The notes beneath the pieces were generated by a model. That model worked only from the letters and a program-made list of their open reading frames with translations, searched no databases and had not been told where the DNA came from. A stretch of DNA of 64,000 bases from Pseudofrankia inefficax. GTDB taxonomy: Bacteria; Actinomycetota; Actinomycetes; Frankiales; Frankiaceae. Below, in pieces: positions 8,061-16,455 of the stretch; within the stretch, counting starts at the first letter, position 1; the number at the start of each line of letters is the position of its first letter. Location of the stretch: assembly GCF_000166135.1 (NCBI RefSeq), contig NC_014666.1:3348001-3412000 (forward strand), in the 5' to 3' direction. A program made the translations under genes and the position numbers.

Positions 8061-9085
8061 CCGACGCGGCGGCAGTGGAAGCCTCCGGCGGCGCGAACCC
8101 GCTGATCGACGAGGTGACCGCGCAGCGCCCGGCCTCGCCGACCTATCGCGAGGGCGCGTCGATGTGGGTGTGGGACGACCGCGGTCGCTTCGCCTTCCCG
8201 CGGATCGGGGTCGAGGCGGTCGGAGCCACCTGGGAGACGTCCTTCACCTCCGCGTTGTGCATGGCTTTTCCAGGCGGTCGCCTGCTGCTGGTCAACGACG
8301 ATTACCCCCCGCATCCGGCCGCCGACGACGTGGGCAGGCCGCGGATCTTCGGCGCGGGCCCGTTGCTGTTCGAATGCGTCGAGCCGTTCGCCCAGTGGCG
8401 CCTGCGTTTCGCTGGAAACGCGAAATCGACGGACGTGAGCCGGTTCCTCGATGGTGGGAAACACCGGCTCGGGCCCGGCGACGCCGTCGAGGTGCCGCTG
8501 GCCGTGGAGCTGACCGCGCGGTCCGTCGCCCCACCGTGGTTTCAGAACACCTACGAACCGTTGGGGCATCATGTCGCCGGAGAGCAGCGTTTCGAGCAGC
8601 TGTGCGCGGTCACGGGGACGGTCACGTTCGAGGGTGGCACGACCGAGTTCACGGGCGGTGCCCTGCGCATTCACCGGAAGGGCGGGAACCGCAACGGCTA
8701 CGGTGAGTTTCATGGCCACCTGTGGGCGTCGACGAGTTTCCCGAGCGGGCGCGCGTTCGGCCTGATTCACTACCGCCCCGGCCCGGATGGCGCGGTGAAA
8801 TACCACGAGGCCTGGGTCCGCGACGGCGGTGAACTGCTCCCGGCGCGCATTGTCGATACGCCCTGGCTGGCCGGTACCGTGCCCGCGGGAGAAGACGTGT
8901 CGTTCACCCTGCGGACGCGCCGCGGGGACATCCGGATCACGGCCCGGACCTTCGTCTCGTCCTTCCGGCCCCCTCGACCGATCGGTGACGGCACCACGTT
9001 CCCGCTGCTGCAGTCCGCGATCGCGAGTTTCCGCTGGGGCGACGAGGAGGCCTACGGGATGATCGAGCGCTCGGCGCGGCTCTAG
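8057..9085 (+). CDS. DUF7064/7065-like protein (lipocalin-type fold expected)
   Basis: 342 residues from the ATG at 8057, chosen because it overlaps the previous stop as ATGA. The text, for example PTYREGASMWVWDD, FPRIGVEAVG and GGNRNGYGEFHGHLWAS, resembles a family common in actinobacterial steroid/acyl-CoA catabolic clusters and distantly related to CrtC/AttH beta-barrel proteins. No signal peptide is evident, so it is likely cytoplasmic. Conserved Trp, His and Arg residues suggest a ligand-binding or enzymatic barrel, but the reaction is unknown. Co-expression with a solute-binding protein points to handling of the imported compound. The family name is from memory and should be checked. 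Confidence 0.7.
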   Translation: MTDAAAVEASGGANPLIDEVTAQRPASPTYREGASMWVWDDRGRFAFPRIGVEAVGATWETSFTSALCMAFPGGRLLLVNDDYPPHPAADDVGRPRIFGAGPLLFECVEPFAQWRLRFAGNAKSTDVSRFLDGGKHRLGPGDAVEVPLAVELTARSVAPPWFQNTYEPLGHHVAGEQRFEQLCAVTGTVTFEGGTTEFTGGALRIHRKGGNRNGYGEFHGHLWASTSFPSGRAFGLIHYRPGPDGAVKYHEAWVRDGGELLPARIVDTPWLAGTVPAGEDVSFTLRTRRGDIRITARTFVSSFRPPRPIGDGTTFPLLQSAIASFRWGDEEAYGMIERSARL

Positions 9086-9117
9086 CGCCGTGTCCGGCCA
9101 GGTCCGCCCGCTGGCTT

Positions 9118-9190
9118 GATCGCCGTTTCGGCCCTCGCCTGGTCACAAAATCGCCGCGGTCACGGCCATGCGAGGGCGAAAACGGCGATC
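9118..9190. repeat. Long inverted repeat, 21-bp arms with one 2-bp mismatch
   Basis: The left arm is GATCGCCGTTT + CG + GCCCTCGC (9118-9138). The right arm is GCGAGGGC + GA + AAACGGCGATC (9170-9190). The loop is 31 bases and contains two GGTCAC copies. It lies 32 bases after a stop codon, so it could act as a terminator, but its size and symmetry are more like an interspersed palindromic repeat. Confidence 0.7.
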
Positions 9191-9504
9191 TTGCTTGCCC
9201 CGGGACGAGGCGAACCCGGTCAGACGCGGCTCCGGCGCACCGCAGATCTTCGTGCGATGGATCGATCGGTGGCCGGCCGAGGCCAGGTCGGACGTCGGCA
9301 GGCGCCCAGGTCAGGGCGGCGTCATCGCGGGTACGGGTCGACAGGCGGCGGGACGATCGTCGGGGCACCCCTCGCGCGGTCCGGGCCGGGCGTCCGGCGA
9401 CCGGCGCGTCAGCTGCCACGCCCACGCCGCCGGTCTGCGTCGTGGTCGCACTCCTTGGGCGCGAGCGCTGGAGATCCGCTCGGTGGCGCTGACCCGGGAA
9501 GCAA

Positions 9505-9540
9505 GATGTTAAGACATCAAGCTTAACTAGTGGTTATGCT
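9505..9540 (+). promoter_or_regulatory. Operator and -10 for a leaderless operon start
   Basis: A perfect inverted repeat, GATGT-TAAG-ACATC, is at 9505-9518, followed by AAGCTTAA (9519-9526) and a -10-like TATGCT at 9535-9540. Transcription would start at about 9547, next to the GTG at 9548, so the first mRNA should be leaderless. No clear -35 is seen apart from TTAAGA inside the repeat. Confidence 0.45.
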
Positions 9541-9547
9541 GTGAGGC

Positions 9548-9712
9548 GTGAACGATGACGTCGGGGAGGTCGGGGAGTCCGCCACCCTGGTCTGCCGGGT
9601 CGAGGCCGCCGTGCCGAGCGCCATGGCGGTCCCCGGCGAGCATGTCTGCCGCATTCAGACGGAAGTCGGCGCCCATCGCGACCTTCCGTGGTCGGAGGTG
9701 CGATACCAGTGA
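9548..9712 (+). CDS. 54-residue ORF heading the acyl-CoA operon
   Basis: GTG start at 9548, only about 8 bases after a -10-like TATGCT, so probably translated without a leader. It ends with TGA at 9710-9712, overlapping the GTG of the next gene (GTGA), a typical coupling arrangement. The protein (begins MNDDVGEVGESATLVCRVEA) has two Cys and no recognised domain. It may be a small regulator or the remains of a longer protein, or it may serve mainly to deliver ribosomes to the next gene. Gene-like codon use and exact junctions support it; no function is proposed. Confidence 0.5.
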   Translation: MNDDVGEVGESATLVCRVEAAVPSAMAVPGEHVCRIQTEVGAHRDLPWSEVRYQ

Positions 9713-10941
9713 ACCCAGTGCAGGCCTTTGCGCAGGCCACTCCCCGGGCACTCGACGAGGAGACCATCGAGGCCGTCCGGCGTCGCGTCGGGATTCCCGT
9801 CCGGCGCTCCCGGCGCCCGCACAACGAGGTGTGCTCCAGCGACTCGTTCCGCCACTTCGCCCAGGGGTACGGCGACGACAACCCGCTGTACAGCGAGCCC
9901 GGGTATGCCGGCGGCTCGTCGTGGGGCTCGTCGATCGCTCCGCCGCTGTACCCGACCTCGGCCGGCATCCTGCGGCCGGTCGCGTGGTCGGCCGACGAGG
10001 AGGCGGAGATGGCGGGCGGCGACCCGCTGGCGGGGATAGGCCAGTACATGTGCGGCGAGCGCTGGGTCTTCGTCAGGCCGGTCCGGGCCGGCGACCTGCT
10101 GCTGCGCTCCCAGTGGCTCTTCTCGGCCGATCTGAAGACGAGCGTGTTCGGCGGCGGCACCGGAGCGCTGCTGTCCCATCGGATCGCCTGGGAGGACGAC
10201 GCGGGGTCGCCGTACGCGTTCCGGTTCCTGGACTTCTGGCACGCGGACCGCGACGGGACGCGCAAGACGGCGAAGAGCCGCCAGATCGAGCGGGCGCCCT
10301 TCAGCGACGAGGACATCGAGCGCATCGACGCCTGCTACGAGGCGGAGACGGTGCGCGGATCGACCCCGCGGCTCATCGACGAGGTGCAGGTCGGCGACGA
10401 GCTCGGCCCGATCGTGAAGGGCCCGCTCACGGTGACCGATGTGATCGGCTGGCACGTCGGGACCGGGATGGGCGACTACGGGGTCGGCCCGTTGCGGATC
10501 GGCTACCGCAACCGTCGGCGCGTCCCGAAGTTCTACCTGAGGAACGAGCTCGGTGTCTGGGATGCCGCCCAGCGCTGCCACTGGGACCAGGGCTGGGCGG
10601 AGCGCCTGGGGCATCCGGCGCCCTACGACTACGGGATCATGCGGACCACCTGGATGGTCCACCTCCTGACCAACTGGATGGGCGACGACGCCTGGATCTG
10701 GACGCTGACCAGCTCGGTGCGCAAGTTCAACTACCTCGGCGACGTCCATTTCGTCTCCGGCACCGTGCGCGAGGTCGACCGGGCGGCCCGCACGGTGACC
10801 ATCGACCTCGTCGGCGTGAACCAGCGCGGACAGACCACCTGTGACGGGCGGGCGGTCGTCATCCTCCCGCCTCCCGGCGGCGGATCGGCGGCACTGCCCG
10901 CGTTCCGACCGGAGGACGTGCCCGCGGCGACCGCGCCATGA
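9709..10941 (+). CDS. MaoC/FAS1-like double hot-dog acyl-CoA hydratase
   Basis: 410 residues from the GTG at 9709, coupled to the 54-aa ORF. The N-terminal half carries the MaoC_dehydrat_N-type stretch with FAQGYGDDNPLY (Asp/Asn of the hydratase-2 site) and then GSSIAPPLYPTSAG. The C-terminal half (residues about 220-400) has a second hot-dog domain, including TTWMVHLLTNWMGDDAWIW. Expected reaction: (R)-specific hydration of a 2-enoyl-CoA, or a dehydration of that kind, in the cytoplasm. Its place just before CaiB, thioesterase, thiolase and two acyl-CoA dehydrogenases supports a beta-oxidation-like role on an unusual acyl-CoA. Confidence 0.85.
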   Translation: MNPVQAFAQATPRALDEETIEAVRRRVGIPVRRSRRPHNEVCSSDSFRHFAQGYGDDNPLYSEPGYAGGSSWGSSIAPPLYPTSAGILRPVAWSADEEAEMAGGDPLAGIGQYMCGERWVFVRPVRAGDLLLRSQWLFSADLKTSVFGGGTGALLSHRIAWEDDAGSPYAFRFLDFWHADRDGTRKTAKSRQIERAPFSDEDIERIDACYEAETVRGSTPRLIDEVQVGDELGPIVKGPLTVTDVIGWHVGTGMGDYGVGPLRIGYRNRRRVPKFYLRNELGVWDAAQRCHWDQGWAERLGHPAPYDYGIMRTTWMVHLLTNWMGDDAWIWTLTSSVRKFNYLGDVHFVSGTVREVDRAARTVTIDLVGVNQRGQTTCDGRAVVILPPPGGGSAALPAFRPEDVPAATAP

Positions 10942-13250
10942 CCGGCGCGCAGGGGCCGGAGGCATCCTCGGCCGGTCCGGCGGGCTTCCTGGCGGGGCTC
11001 ACGATCCTCGAGCTCGGCGACGGCATCGCCGGCTCGGCCGCGACCAGTCTGTTAGCGGGTCTCGGCGCCGAGGTGACCACCGTGATCGATCCGGCCAGCC
11101 CGCACCGCCAGGCCCGGCCCAGGACCTCGACCAACGCGGGCCCGGTGAGTCTCCTGCCGGTGATCCTCGACCGCGGCAAGCGGATCGTCCGCGGGAACGA
11201 CCTCGACGTTGCCGGGATCAGGGCGCTGCTCGCTCGCGGCGGCGACAGCCGCGGGCCGTTCGACCTCGTCATCGTCGATCGCGTCGAGGGCGTGCGAGGC
11301 CCGCTGGCATCGCTGCGGGACATCCCGACGTACACGTCGTTCGTGGCGGGCGCCAACCGTGGCGCCTGGCTGTCGATCAGCGCGTTCGGCCTGTCCGGTG
11401 CGCGCCGTGACGACATCGCGACGGAGATCACGCTCGCGGCGGCCAGCGGCATGCTCGCGACCGTGCGGGACGCGAGCTGGGGCAACCCGCTCAAGCTGGC
11501 GGGCTACCAGTCGCTGCTCAACTGCGCCCAGGCGGCGGCGCTCGCGTCCTGCCACGCCGTCGACCTCGCCCGGGACGGCGAGCCGGCGCACCTCGACCTG
11601 TCGGCCGTGGAAGCCACCATCGCGATGGGGCCGACGCTCGAGATCGCGACGGTGCTGCTCAACACCGGTGGCCCCGCCGGGGCGAAGCGCTACGGCGCGC
11701 CCGCCAGCTTCTACCGCTGCCAGGACGGCCAGGTCCGTATCTCGGCCATGGAGGACCATCAGTGGCGCGGCGTGGTCGCCGCCATGGATTCACCCGACTG
11801 GGCCGAGCGCTTCGCCACGACCGCGGCGCGGATCGAGTACCCGGAGGAGATCGACCGGCGGATCGGCGAGTGGACCCGCACCCTCACCAAGACACGGGCC
11901 GAGACTCTGCTCCAGTCACACGGGGTGCCGGCGACGGCCATGTACTCGCCGGCCGAGACCCTGGAATCGCCCCAGCTTCGCCACCGGGGTTCCTTCGAGT
12001 CCGTGCGCCTTCCAGACGGGCAGGAGGCGACGGTCGTCGGTGCCCAGTACCGGCCGATCGAGGTGGAGCGGACGGGCGACGTCGCGGCCGAGGGGACTGG
12101 TCCTGTCACGGGGCGCCGCGGCCGGTCGCTACGCGGCCTGCACGTGGTCGAGGCGAGCCACGTGCTGGCGGCCCCGCTCGCCGGTGCCCTCCTGGGCGCG
12201 ATGGGCGCGCAGGTCACGAAGCTGGAGGATCTGCGGCGCCTGGACATGTACCGCCGGCGCGGGCCGTACATCGACCAGGTCGCGGGGGGCGAGCGTTCCG
12301 CCTACTTCGCGCTGGTCAACCATTCCAAGCGCAGCGTGGCCTTCGACCTCGAGGAGTCCCGCGAGCGCCTCGACGCCCTGCTGGCGGGCGCGGACGTGGT
12401 CATCGAGAACCTCGGGGGCAGGCGGGCCACCGCGCTCGGCCTGGCGGCGGGCGAGCTGGTGAAGCGTCGTCCGGACGTTCTGGCGGTCAGTTCGTCCGGC
12501 TTCGGCCAGGACGGGCCGTCCGCCTCCTACCGCGCCTATGCCTACAACCTGCAGGCGTCCTGCTGCCTCGGGTACCTGACCCGCAACGAGCAGGGCGAGC
12601 AGGCCGAGATCGATCTGCCCTGGGCCGATCTGGTCAGCGGGTTCGCGCTGGCCACGATCGTGGCGGCCTGGGCCGTCGGGCCGCGGGGCAACGACGGCGC
12701 GGGCGTCGACTTCGCGATGGCGGACCTCATCGTCGCCCACTTCAACGAGTTCGTCGCCGCGGCCAGTCTCAGCGCCGACAGCGACGCGCACGTCGACCGT
12801 GCCAACGAGATGTTCCCGTACGCGCCGAACGGGGTGTACGCGACCGAGGACGGCTGGATCGCGCTCTCCGTCGCGGACGACCAGCAGTTCGCCCAGCTCG
12901 TCAAGATCCTCGGCAGCGAACCGCTCGGCAGTCCGGAGTTCGCCGACGCACACGCCCGGTTCGAGCGGCGACGCGTCCTCGACGCCCTCCTGGCGGACGC
13001 GGCGGCCACCTGGAACGCCGGGACCCTCGCGCGCGACCTGCGCACGGTGGGAGTCGCCGCCGAGCAGGTCGTCGGCCCTCGGCAGCTTCCCGAATCGGAC
13101 GCGCTCGGGTCCAGGGATTTCTTCACGTCCGTCGAACACCCCGAGTGGGGCCGCCGGCGGCTGATCGGCATCCCGTGGCGCCCGTTCGGCCAGCCCGCGA
13201 TCGCGCTGGGCGCCCCGCCATGCCTCGCGGCCGAGGCACCGGAATGCTGA
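10938..13250 (+). CDS. Tandem CaiB/BaiF CoA-transferase fusion
   Basis: 770 residues, about twice a normal type III CoA-transferase. Two CaiB domains lie at about 15-375 and 397-765. The second begins RGLHVVEASHVLAAPLAGAL and has the catalytic Asp at D564 (PWADLVSGFALA). In the first domain the corresponding place (KLAGYQSLLNCAQ, residues 187-198) has no Asp, so it may be a non-catalytic partner domain. CaiB enzymes are intertwined dimers, and fusion could fix an asymmetric pair. It would move CoA between acids. The start overlaps the previous stop (ATGA), and its end overlaps the thioesterase start. Confidence 0.9.
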   Translation: MTGAQGPEASSAGPAGFLAGLTILELGDGIAGSAATSLLAGLGAEVTTVIDPASPHRQARPRTSTNAGPVSLLPVILDRGKRIVRGNDLDVAGIRALLARGGDSRGPFDLVIVDRVEGVRGPLASLRDIPTYTSFVAGANRGAWLSISAFGLSGARRDDIATEITLAAASGMLATVRDASWGNPLKLAGYQSLLNCAQAAALASCHAVDLARDGEPAHLDLSAVEATIAMGPTLEIATVLLNTGGPAGAKRYGAPASFYRCQDGQVRISAMEDHQWRGVVAAMDSPDWAERFATTAARIEYPEEIDRRIGEWTRTLTKTRAETLLQSHGVPATAMYSPAETLESPQLRHRGSFESVRLPDGQEATVVGAQYRPIEVERTGDVAAEGTGPVTGRRGRSLRGLHVVEASHVLAAPLAGALLGAMGAQVTKLEDLRRLDMYRRRGPYIDQVAGGERSAYFALVNHSKRSVAFDLEESRERLDALLAGADVVIENLGGRRATALGLAAGELVKRRPDVLAVSSSGFGQDGPSASYRAYAYNLQASCCLGYLTRNEQGEQAEIDLPWADLVSGFALATIVAAWAVGPRGNDGAGVDFAMADLIVAHFNEFVAAASLSADSDAHVDRANEMFPYAPNGVYATEDGWIALSVADDQQFAQLVKILGSEPLGSPEFADAHARFERRRVLDALLADAAATWNAGTLARDLRTVGVAAEQVVGPRQLPESDALGSRDFFTSVEHPEWGRRRLIGIPWRPFGQPAIALGAPPCLAAEAPEC

Positions 13251-14074
13251 GGGTCGATCTCGACGAGCTGCGAGCGGCGTTGACGCTGACGCAGGTCGGC
13301 GAGGACAGCTACCAGGCGGCGAACCTCCAACTGGGTGGCGCCATCGTGTTCGGCGGCCAGATTCTGGCGCAGTCCGCGGTAGCAGCCCTGATCGGCCAGG
13401 CGGGGAAGTCGGTCAAGACCATGCACACGGTGTTCGCTCGGCCGGGGGCGTCCGCCAAGCCCTTGGACGTCAGCATCGAGCGGGTCCAGGCGGGCCGAGC
13501 GTTCGCCAGCGGCACGGTGACCTTCAGCCAGGAGGACGCGGTATGCGCCCGGTCGATGGTGCTGCTGTCAGCTGACGAACCGGACCTGATCCGGCACGGT
13601 GACGAGTGCGCACCCGGCCCGCCACCGGCCCCGGGCGGCGACGAGGGCGGCGCCTGGCGGACGGTCGTCGCCGGTGGAGTGGATGTCCGCGACCCCGACC
13701 AGGTCGGGCCGCCGGATCTCGACGTGTGGTCGCGGTGGATCGGCGTTCCCGACGACCTCGGGACAAGCCAGGCACTCCTCGCGCTGTCGACCGAAGGCTT
13801 TCTGATCGGGACCGCGATGCGTCCGCACCAGGGGGTCGGGCAGTCACAGGCGCACCGGACCCTGTCGACCGGGGTGATCAGCCACACGATCACCTTTCAC
13901 CGGCCGTGCGACGCGGATGCCTGGGTGCTGCTGCGCCAGCACAGCCCGTTCGCGGGCGGCGGCCGGGCGTACGGGCGCGGCGACATCTTCACCGCGGGCG
14001 GCCAGCTCGTCGGGTCGTTCGCCCAGGACAGCATGATCCGCCCGATGCGACCGGCGCGCTCCGGGCGCCTCTGA
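13244..14074 (+). CDS. TesB-like acyl-CoA thioesterase
   Basis: 276 residues from the ATG at 13244, which overlaps the CaiB stop by seven bases. It shows a double hot-dog layout: the first half with LGGAIVFGGQILAQS and ARPGASAKPLDVSIERVQ, the second with LSTGVISHTITFHRPCDADAW and GDIFTAGGQLVGSFAQDSMI. These are hallmark phrases of TesB/acyl-CoA thioesterase II proteins. It would hydrolyse acyl-CoA to free acid and CoA, possibly to release a stalled intermediate. Fixed place between CaiB and thiolase in one operon. Substrate length is unknown. Confidence 0.88.
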   Translation: MLRVDLDELRAALTLTQVGEDSYQAANLQLGGAIVFGGQILAQSAVAALIGQAGKSVKTMHTVFARPGASAKPLDVSIERVQAGRAFASGTVTFSQEDAVCARSMVLLSADEPDLIRHGDECAPGPPPAPGGDEGGAWRTVVAGGVDVRDPDQVGPPDLDVWSRWIGVPDDLGTSQALLALSTEGFLIGTAMRPHQGVGQSQAHRTLSTGVISHTITFHRPCDADAWVLLRQHSPFAGGGRAYGRGDIFTAGGQLVGSFAQDSMIRPMRPARSGRL

Positions 14075-14116
14075 CAGATCTGCGCGGTCTCTTGCGGAAT
14101 CAAGTGAGGAGCTGAT

Positions 14117-15316
14117 GTGGCAGCGCGCCAAGCAGTGATCGTCTCGACCGCGCGAACCGCGATCGGGACGGCGTACAAGGGCTCTCTGGTGGATGTCGAC
14201 GCCCTTGAGCTGGGGACTCAGGCCGTCCGCGAGGCGGTGTCCCGCGCCGGGATCGAGCCGGGGGCCGTCGACGACGTCGTGCTGGGGGAGGGCCTCTACG
14301 GCGGTGGGGACATCGCCAGGTACGCGGCCATCGAGGCCGGTCTGACCAACGCCCCGGGTGTCGCGCAGAACCGGCACTGCGCGGCCAGCCTGGCGGCGGT
14401 GCAGATGGCGGCCGGGTCGATCCTCGCAGGCATGGACAAGGTCGTCGTCGCCGGCGGGACCAACTCGGCGTCGACCTCGCCACGGACCACCCGGCGCGTT
14501 CCCGGTACCGACGACTGGGAGGAGTGGAACTCACCGACCCACCAGCCGACTCCGTGGGCGCCGAACCGCGACATGTCGATCACCGTTGGCTGGAACGCGG
14601 CGCGCAGCGCGGGGATCTCCCGCGCAGACCTCGACGCCTGGGCGCTGCGTTCCCACCAGCGGGCCGTGGCCGGCATCGACGCGGGCAGCTTCGCCGACGA
14701 GATCTTCCCCGTCGAGGTGACCCGGCGCGACGGCACCACCTTCGCCTTCGCGACGGACGAGCATCCGCGCCGCGCCACCAGCGCCGAGAAGCTCGCCGCT
14801 CTCAAGCCGCTGCACCCGGAGATCGAGGGCTTCAGCATCACGGCGGGCAATGCGGCCGGCATCAACGACGGCGCGGCCGCGATGGTGATCGCCGACAGCG
14901 ACTACGCGAGCAAGACGGCCCTTGAGCCGCTCGCGGTCATTCGTGCCTGGGCCTCGGCCGGGGTCGAGCCGGCCGACACAGGGCTCGCGCCGACCGAAGC
15001 GATTCCCAAGGTGCTCGCCCGCGCGGGCCTGACGATCGACGACATCGCGCTCTGGGAGATCAACGAGGCCTTCGCCTCCGTACCCATCGCCGCGTGCCGG
15101 CTCCTGGGCATCGACGAGAACCTCGTCAACGTCCTGGGCAGCGGCTGCAGCCTCGGCCACCCGGTCGCGATGACCGGTGCCCGCCAGATCATCACGCTCG
15201 TCCACGAGCTGCGTCGGCGCGGCGGCGGGATCGCCGTGTCCGCGATGTGCGCGGGGGGTGGCATGGCGTCGGCCGTCGTGCTGGAGGTACCTCGTGAGAC
15301 CACGGAGCGCGGATGA
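14117..15316 (+). CDS. Thiolase (acetyl-CoA acetyltransferase family)
   Basis: 399 residues from GTG (VAARQAVIVS), with GAGGAGC just upstream. The nucleophile is Cys88 (NRHCAASLAAV). The C-terminus keeps NEAFASVP, GHP (CSLGHPVAMTGA) and the second Cys in CAGGG, so all thiolase catalytic residues are present. Expected reaction: thiolytic cleavage of a 3-oxoacyl-CoA to a shortened acyl-CoA plus acetyl- or propionyl-CoA. It begins 42 bases after the thioesterase and its stop overlaps the next start. This is the only Cys-containing thiolase of this operon; the other in the window is at 32567. Confidence 0.95.
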   Translation: MAARQAVIVSTARTAIGTAYKGSLVDVDALELGTQAVREAVSRAGIEPGAVDDVVLGEGLYGGGDIARYAAIEAGLTNAPGVAQNRHCAASLAAVQMAAGSILAGMDKVVVAGGTNSASTSPRTTRRVPGTDDWEEWNSPTHQPTPWAPNRDMSITVGWNAARSAGISRADLDAWALRSHQRAVAGIDAGSFADEIFPVEVTRRDGTTFAFATDEHPRRATSAEKLAALKPLHPEIEGFSITAGNAAGINDGAAAMVIADSDYASKTALEPLAVIRAWASAGVEPADTGLAPTEAIPKVLARAGLTIDDIALWEINEAFASVPIAACRLLGIDENLVNVLGSGCSLGHPVAMTGARQIITLVHELRRRGGGIAVSAMCAGGGMASAVVLEVPRETTERG

Positions 15317-16455
15317 TTCCGAGCCTGACAGCCGACCAGGAACTGTTCGTCGACACGACGCGGAAGTTCCTGCGGGACAGCCTTCCCGGTGAGGTTCGCC
15401 GGACGTTGCACCAGCGCCCGCAGGGGTACGAACCGGCCTACTGGAAGACCGGAGCCGAGCTCGGCTGGACGTCGCTGCTGGTCTCGGAGGACCACGGTGG
15501 CGGCAGCGTCAGCGGCGACGGCCTGCGGGATCTGGCCCTGGTCGCGCACGAGTTCGGCCGCCACGCGGCGCCGGGGCCGTTGCTGGCCGCGAACATCGCC
15601 GCGCTGGCCCTGTCGCGAGCCGGCGGCGAGGCCGCCCTCGAGGCGCTGGACCGGGCGGGCACCGGGGAGGCGCTCATCGTCTGGTGCCCGGGTGAACCGG
15701 CCCCCGGCGACGGGCTTGGCCAGGTGGCGGCGCGCGCGGTCGCGTCGGGGACCGACTGGGTGCTGTCCGGGGCGAAGGGGCCCGTCGAGCACGGCGCGCA
15801 GGCCGATCAGTACGTCGTCCCCGCCCGCACCGACGAAGGCCTGATCCAACTGCTGGTGCCCGCCGACTCCGCGGGTGTCTCCGTCCGGCCGTTGCGGACG
15901 GTGGACGTGTCCCGACGTTTCGCGCGGGTCGGGTTCGACGGTGTCCGCGTGCCGGCCAGCCACGTGCTCGCCGGCCCGGCGTCAGGCGCGGCCGAGGCGG
16001 AGCGGCTGCTTCACACGGCACTCGCGATCCAGACGGCGGAGACGGTCGGCGCGATGGACCGGGCGTTCGAGATGACGGTCGCCTGGGCCGCGGACAGGTA
16101 CTCGTTCGGCCGGCCGCTGGCCTCCTACCAGGCACTCAAACACCGGTTCGCCGACCTGAAGATGTGGCTGGAGGCGAGCCACGCGGTCGCCGACGCCGCC
16201 GTCGAGGCCGTGGGCGGCGGCGATCCCCGGGCCGGCGAGCTGGTCAGCGTCGCGAAGGCGTACATCGGGCAGTTCGGCCCCGAGCTCTGCCAGGACTGTG
16301 TGCAGCTGCACGGGGGAATCGGGCTGACCTTCGAGCACGACCTGCATCTGTACCTGCGCAGGGTCACCGTGAACAGCATGCTGCTCGGCACGGTCCGGGA
16401 ACATCGGCTGCGACTGGCGTCCCTGCTCGGCGGCGTGGGAGAGGCGACGGCATGA
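15313..16455 (+). CDS. Acyl-CoA dehydrogenase, beta-type subunit of a pair
   Basis: 380 residues, start overlapping the thiolase stop (ATGA). The ending VQLHGGIGLTFEHDLHLYLR and the short C-terminus are typical of one member of the paired FadE proteins that form alpha2beta2 heterotetramers in actinobacterial steroid side-chain and ring breakdown. The next gene, also an acyl-CoA dehydrogenase, overlaps by four bases, supporting co-assembly. Expected role: FAD-dependent 2,3-dehydrogenation of an acyl-CoA with a bulky group. The pairing is inference from adjacency and sequence style; homodimers cannot be excluded. Confidence 0.92.
   Translation: MIPSLTADQELFVDTTRKFLRDSLPGEVRRTLHQRPQGYEPAYWKTGAELGWTSLLVSEDHGGGSVSGDGLRDLALVAHEFGRHAAPGPLLAANIAALALSRAGGEAALEALDRAGTGEALIVWCPGEPAPGDGLGQVAARAVASGTDWVLSGAKGPVEHGAQADQYVVPARTDEGLIQLLVPADSAGVSVRPLRTVDVSRRFARVGFDGVRVPASHVLAGPASGAAEAERLLHTALAIQTAETVGAMDRAFEMTVAWAADRYSFGRPLASYQALKHRFADLKMWLEASHAVADAAVEAVGGGDPRAGELVSVAKAYIGQFGPELCQDCVQLHGGIGLTFEHDLHLYLRRVTVNSMLLGTVREHRLRLASLLGGVGEATA

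Larger units (their letters stand above)
9086..9547. other. Intergenic region with long inverted repeat and promoter
   Basis: About 460 bases after the DUF7064-like gene. It holds a long imperfect inverted repeat (9118-9190) close to the stop codon and, at its right end, the promoter/operator of the 9548-17735 operon. No gene is supported in between. Confidence 0.6.

Noticed and set aside
11762-13243. Long plus-strand frame upstream of the thioesterase start
   Set aside because: Arg-rich out-of-frame reading of the CaiB fusion; only the part from 13244 is a real protein.
16164-16451. Upstream extension of the second acyl-CoA dehydrogenase
   Set aside because: Reads out of frame through the preceding gene; the ATG at 16452 with an ATGA overlap gives the normal N-terminus.
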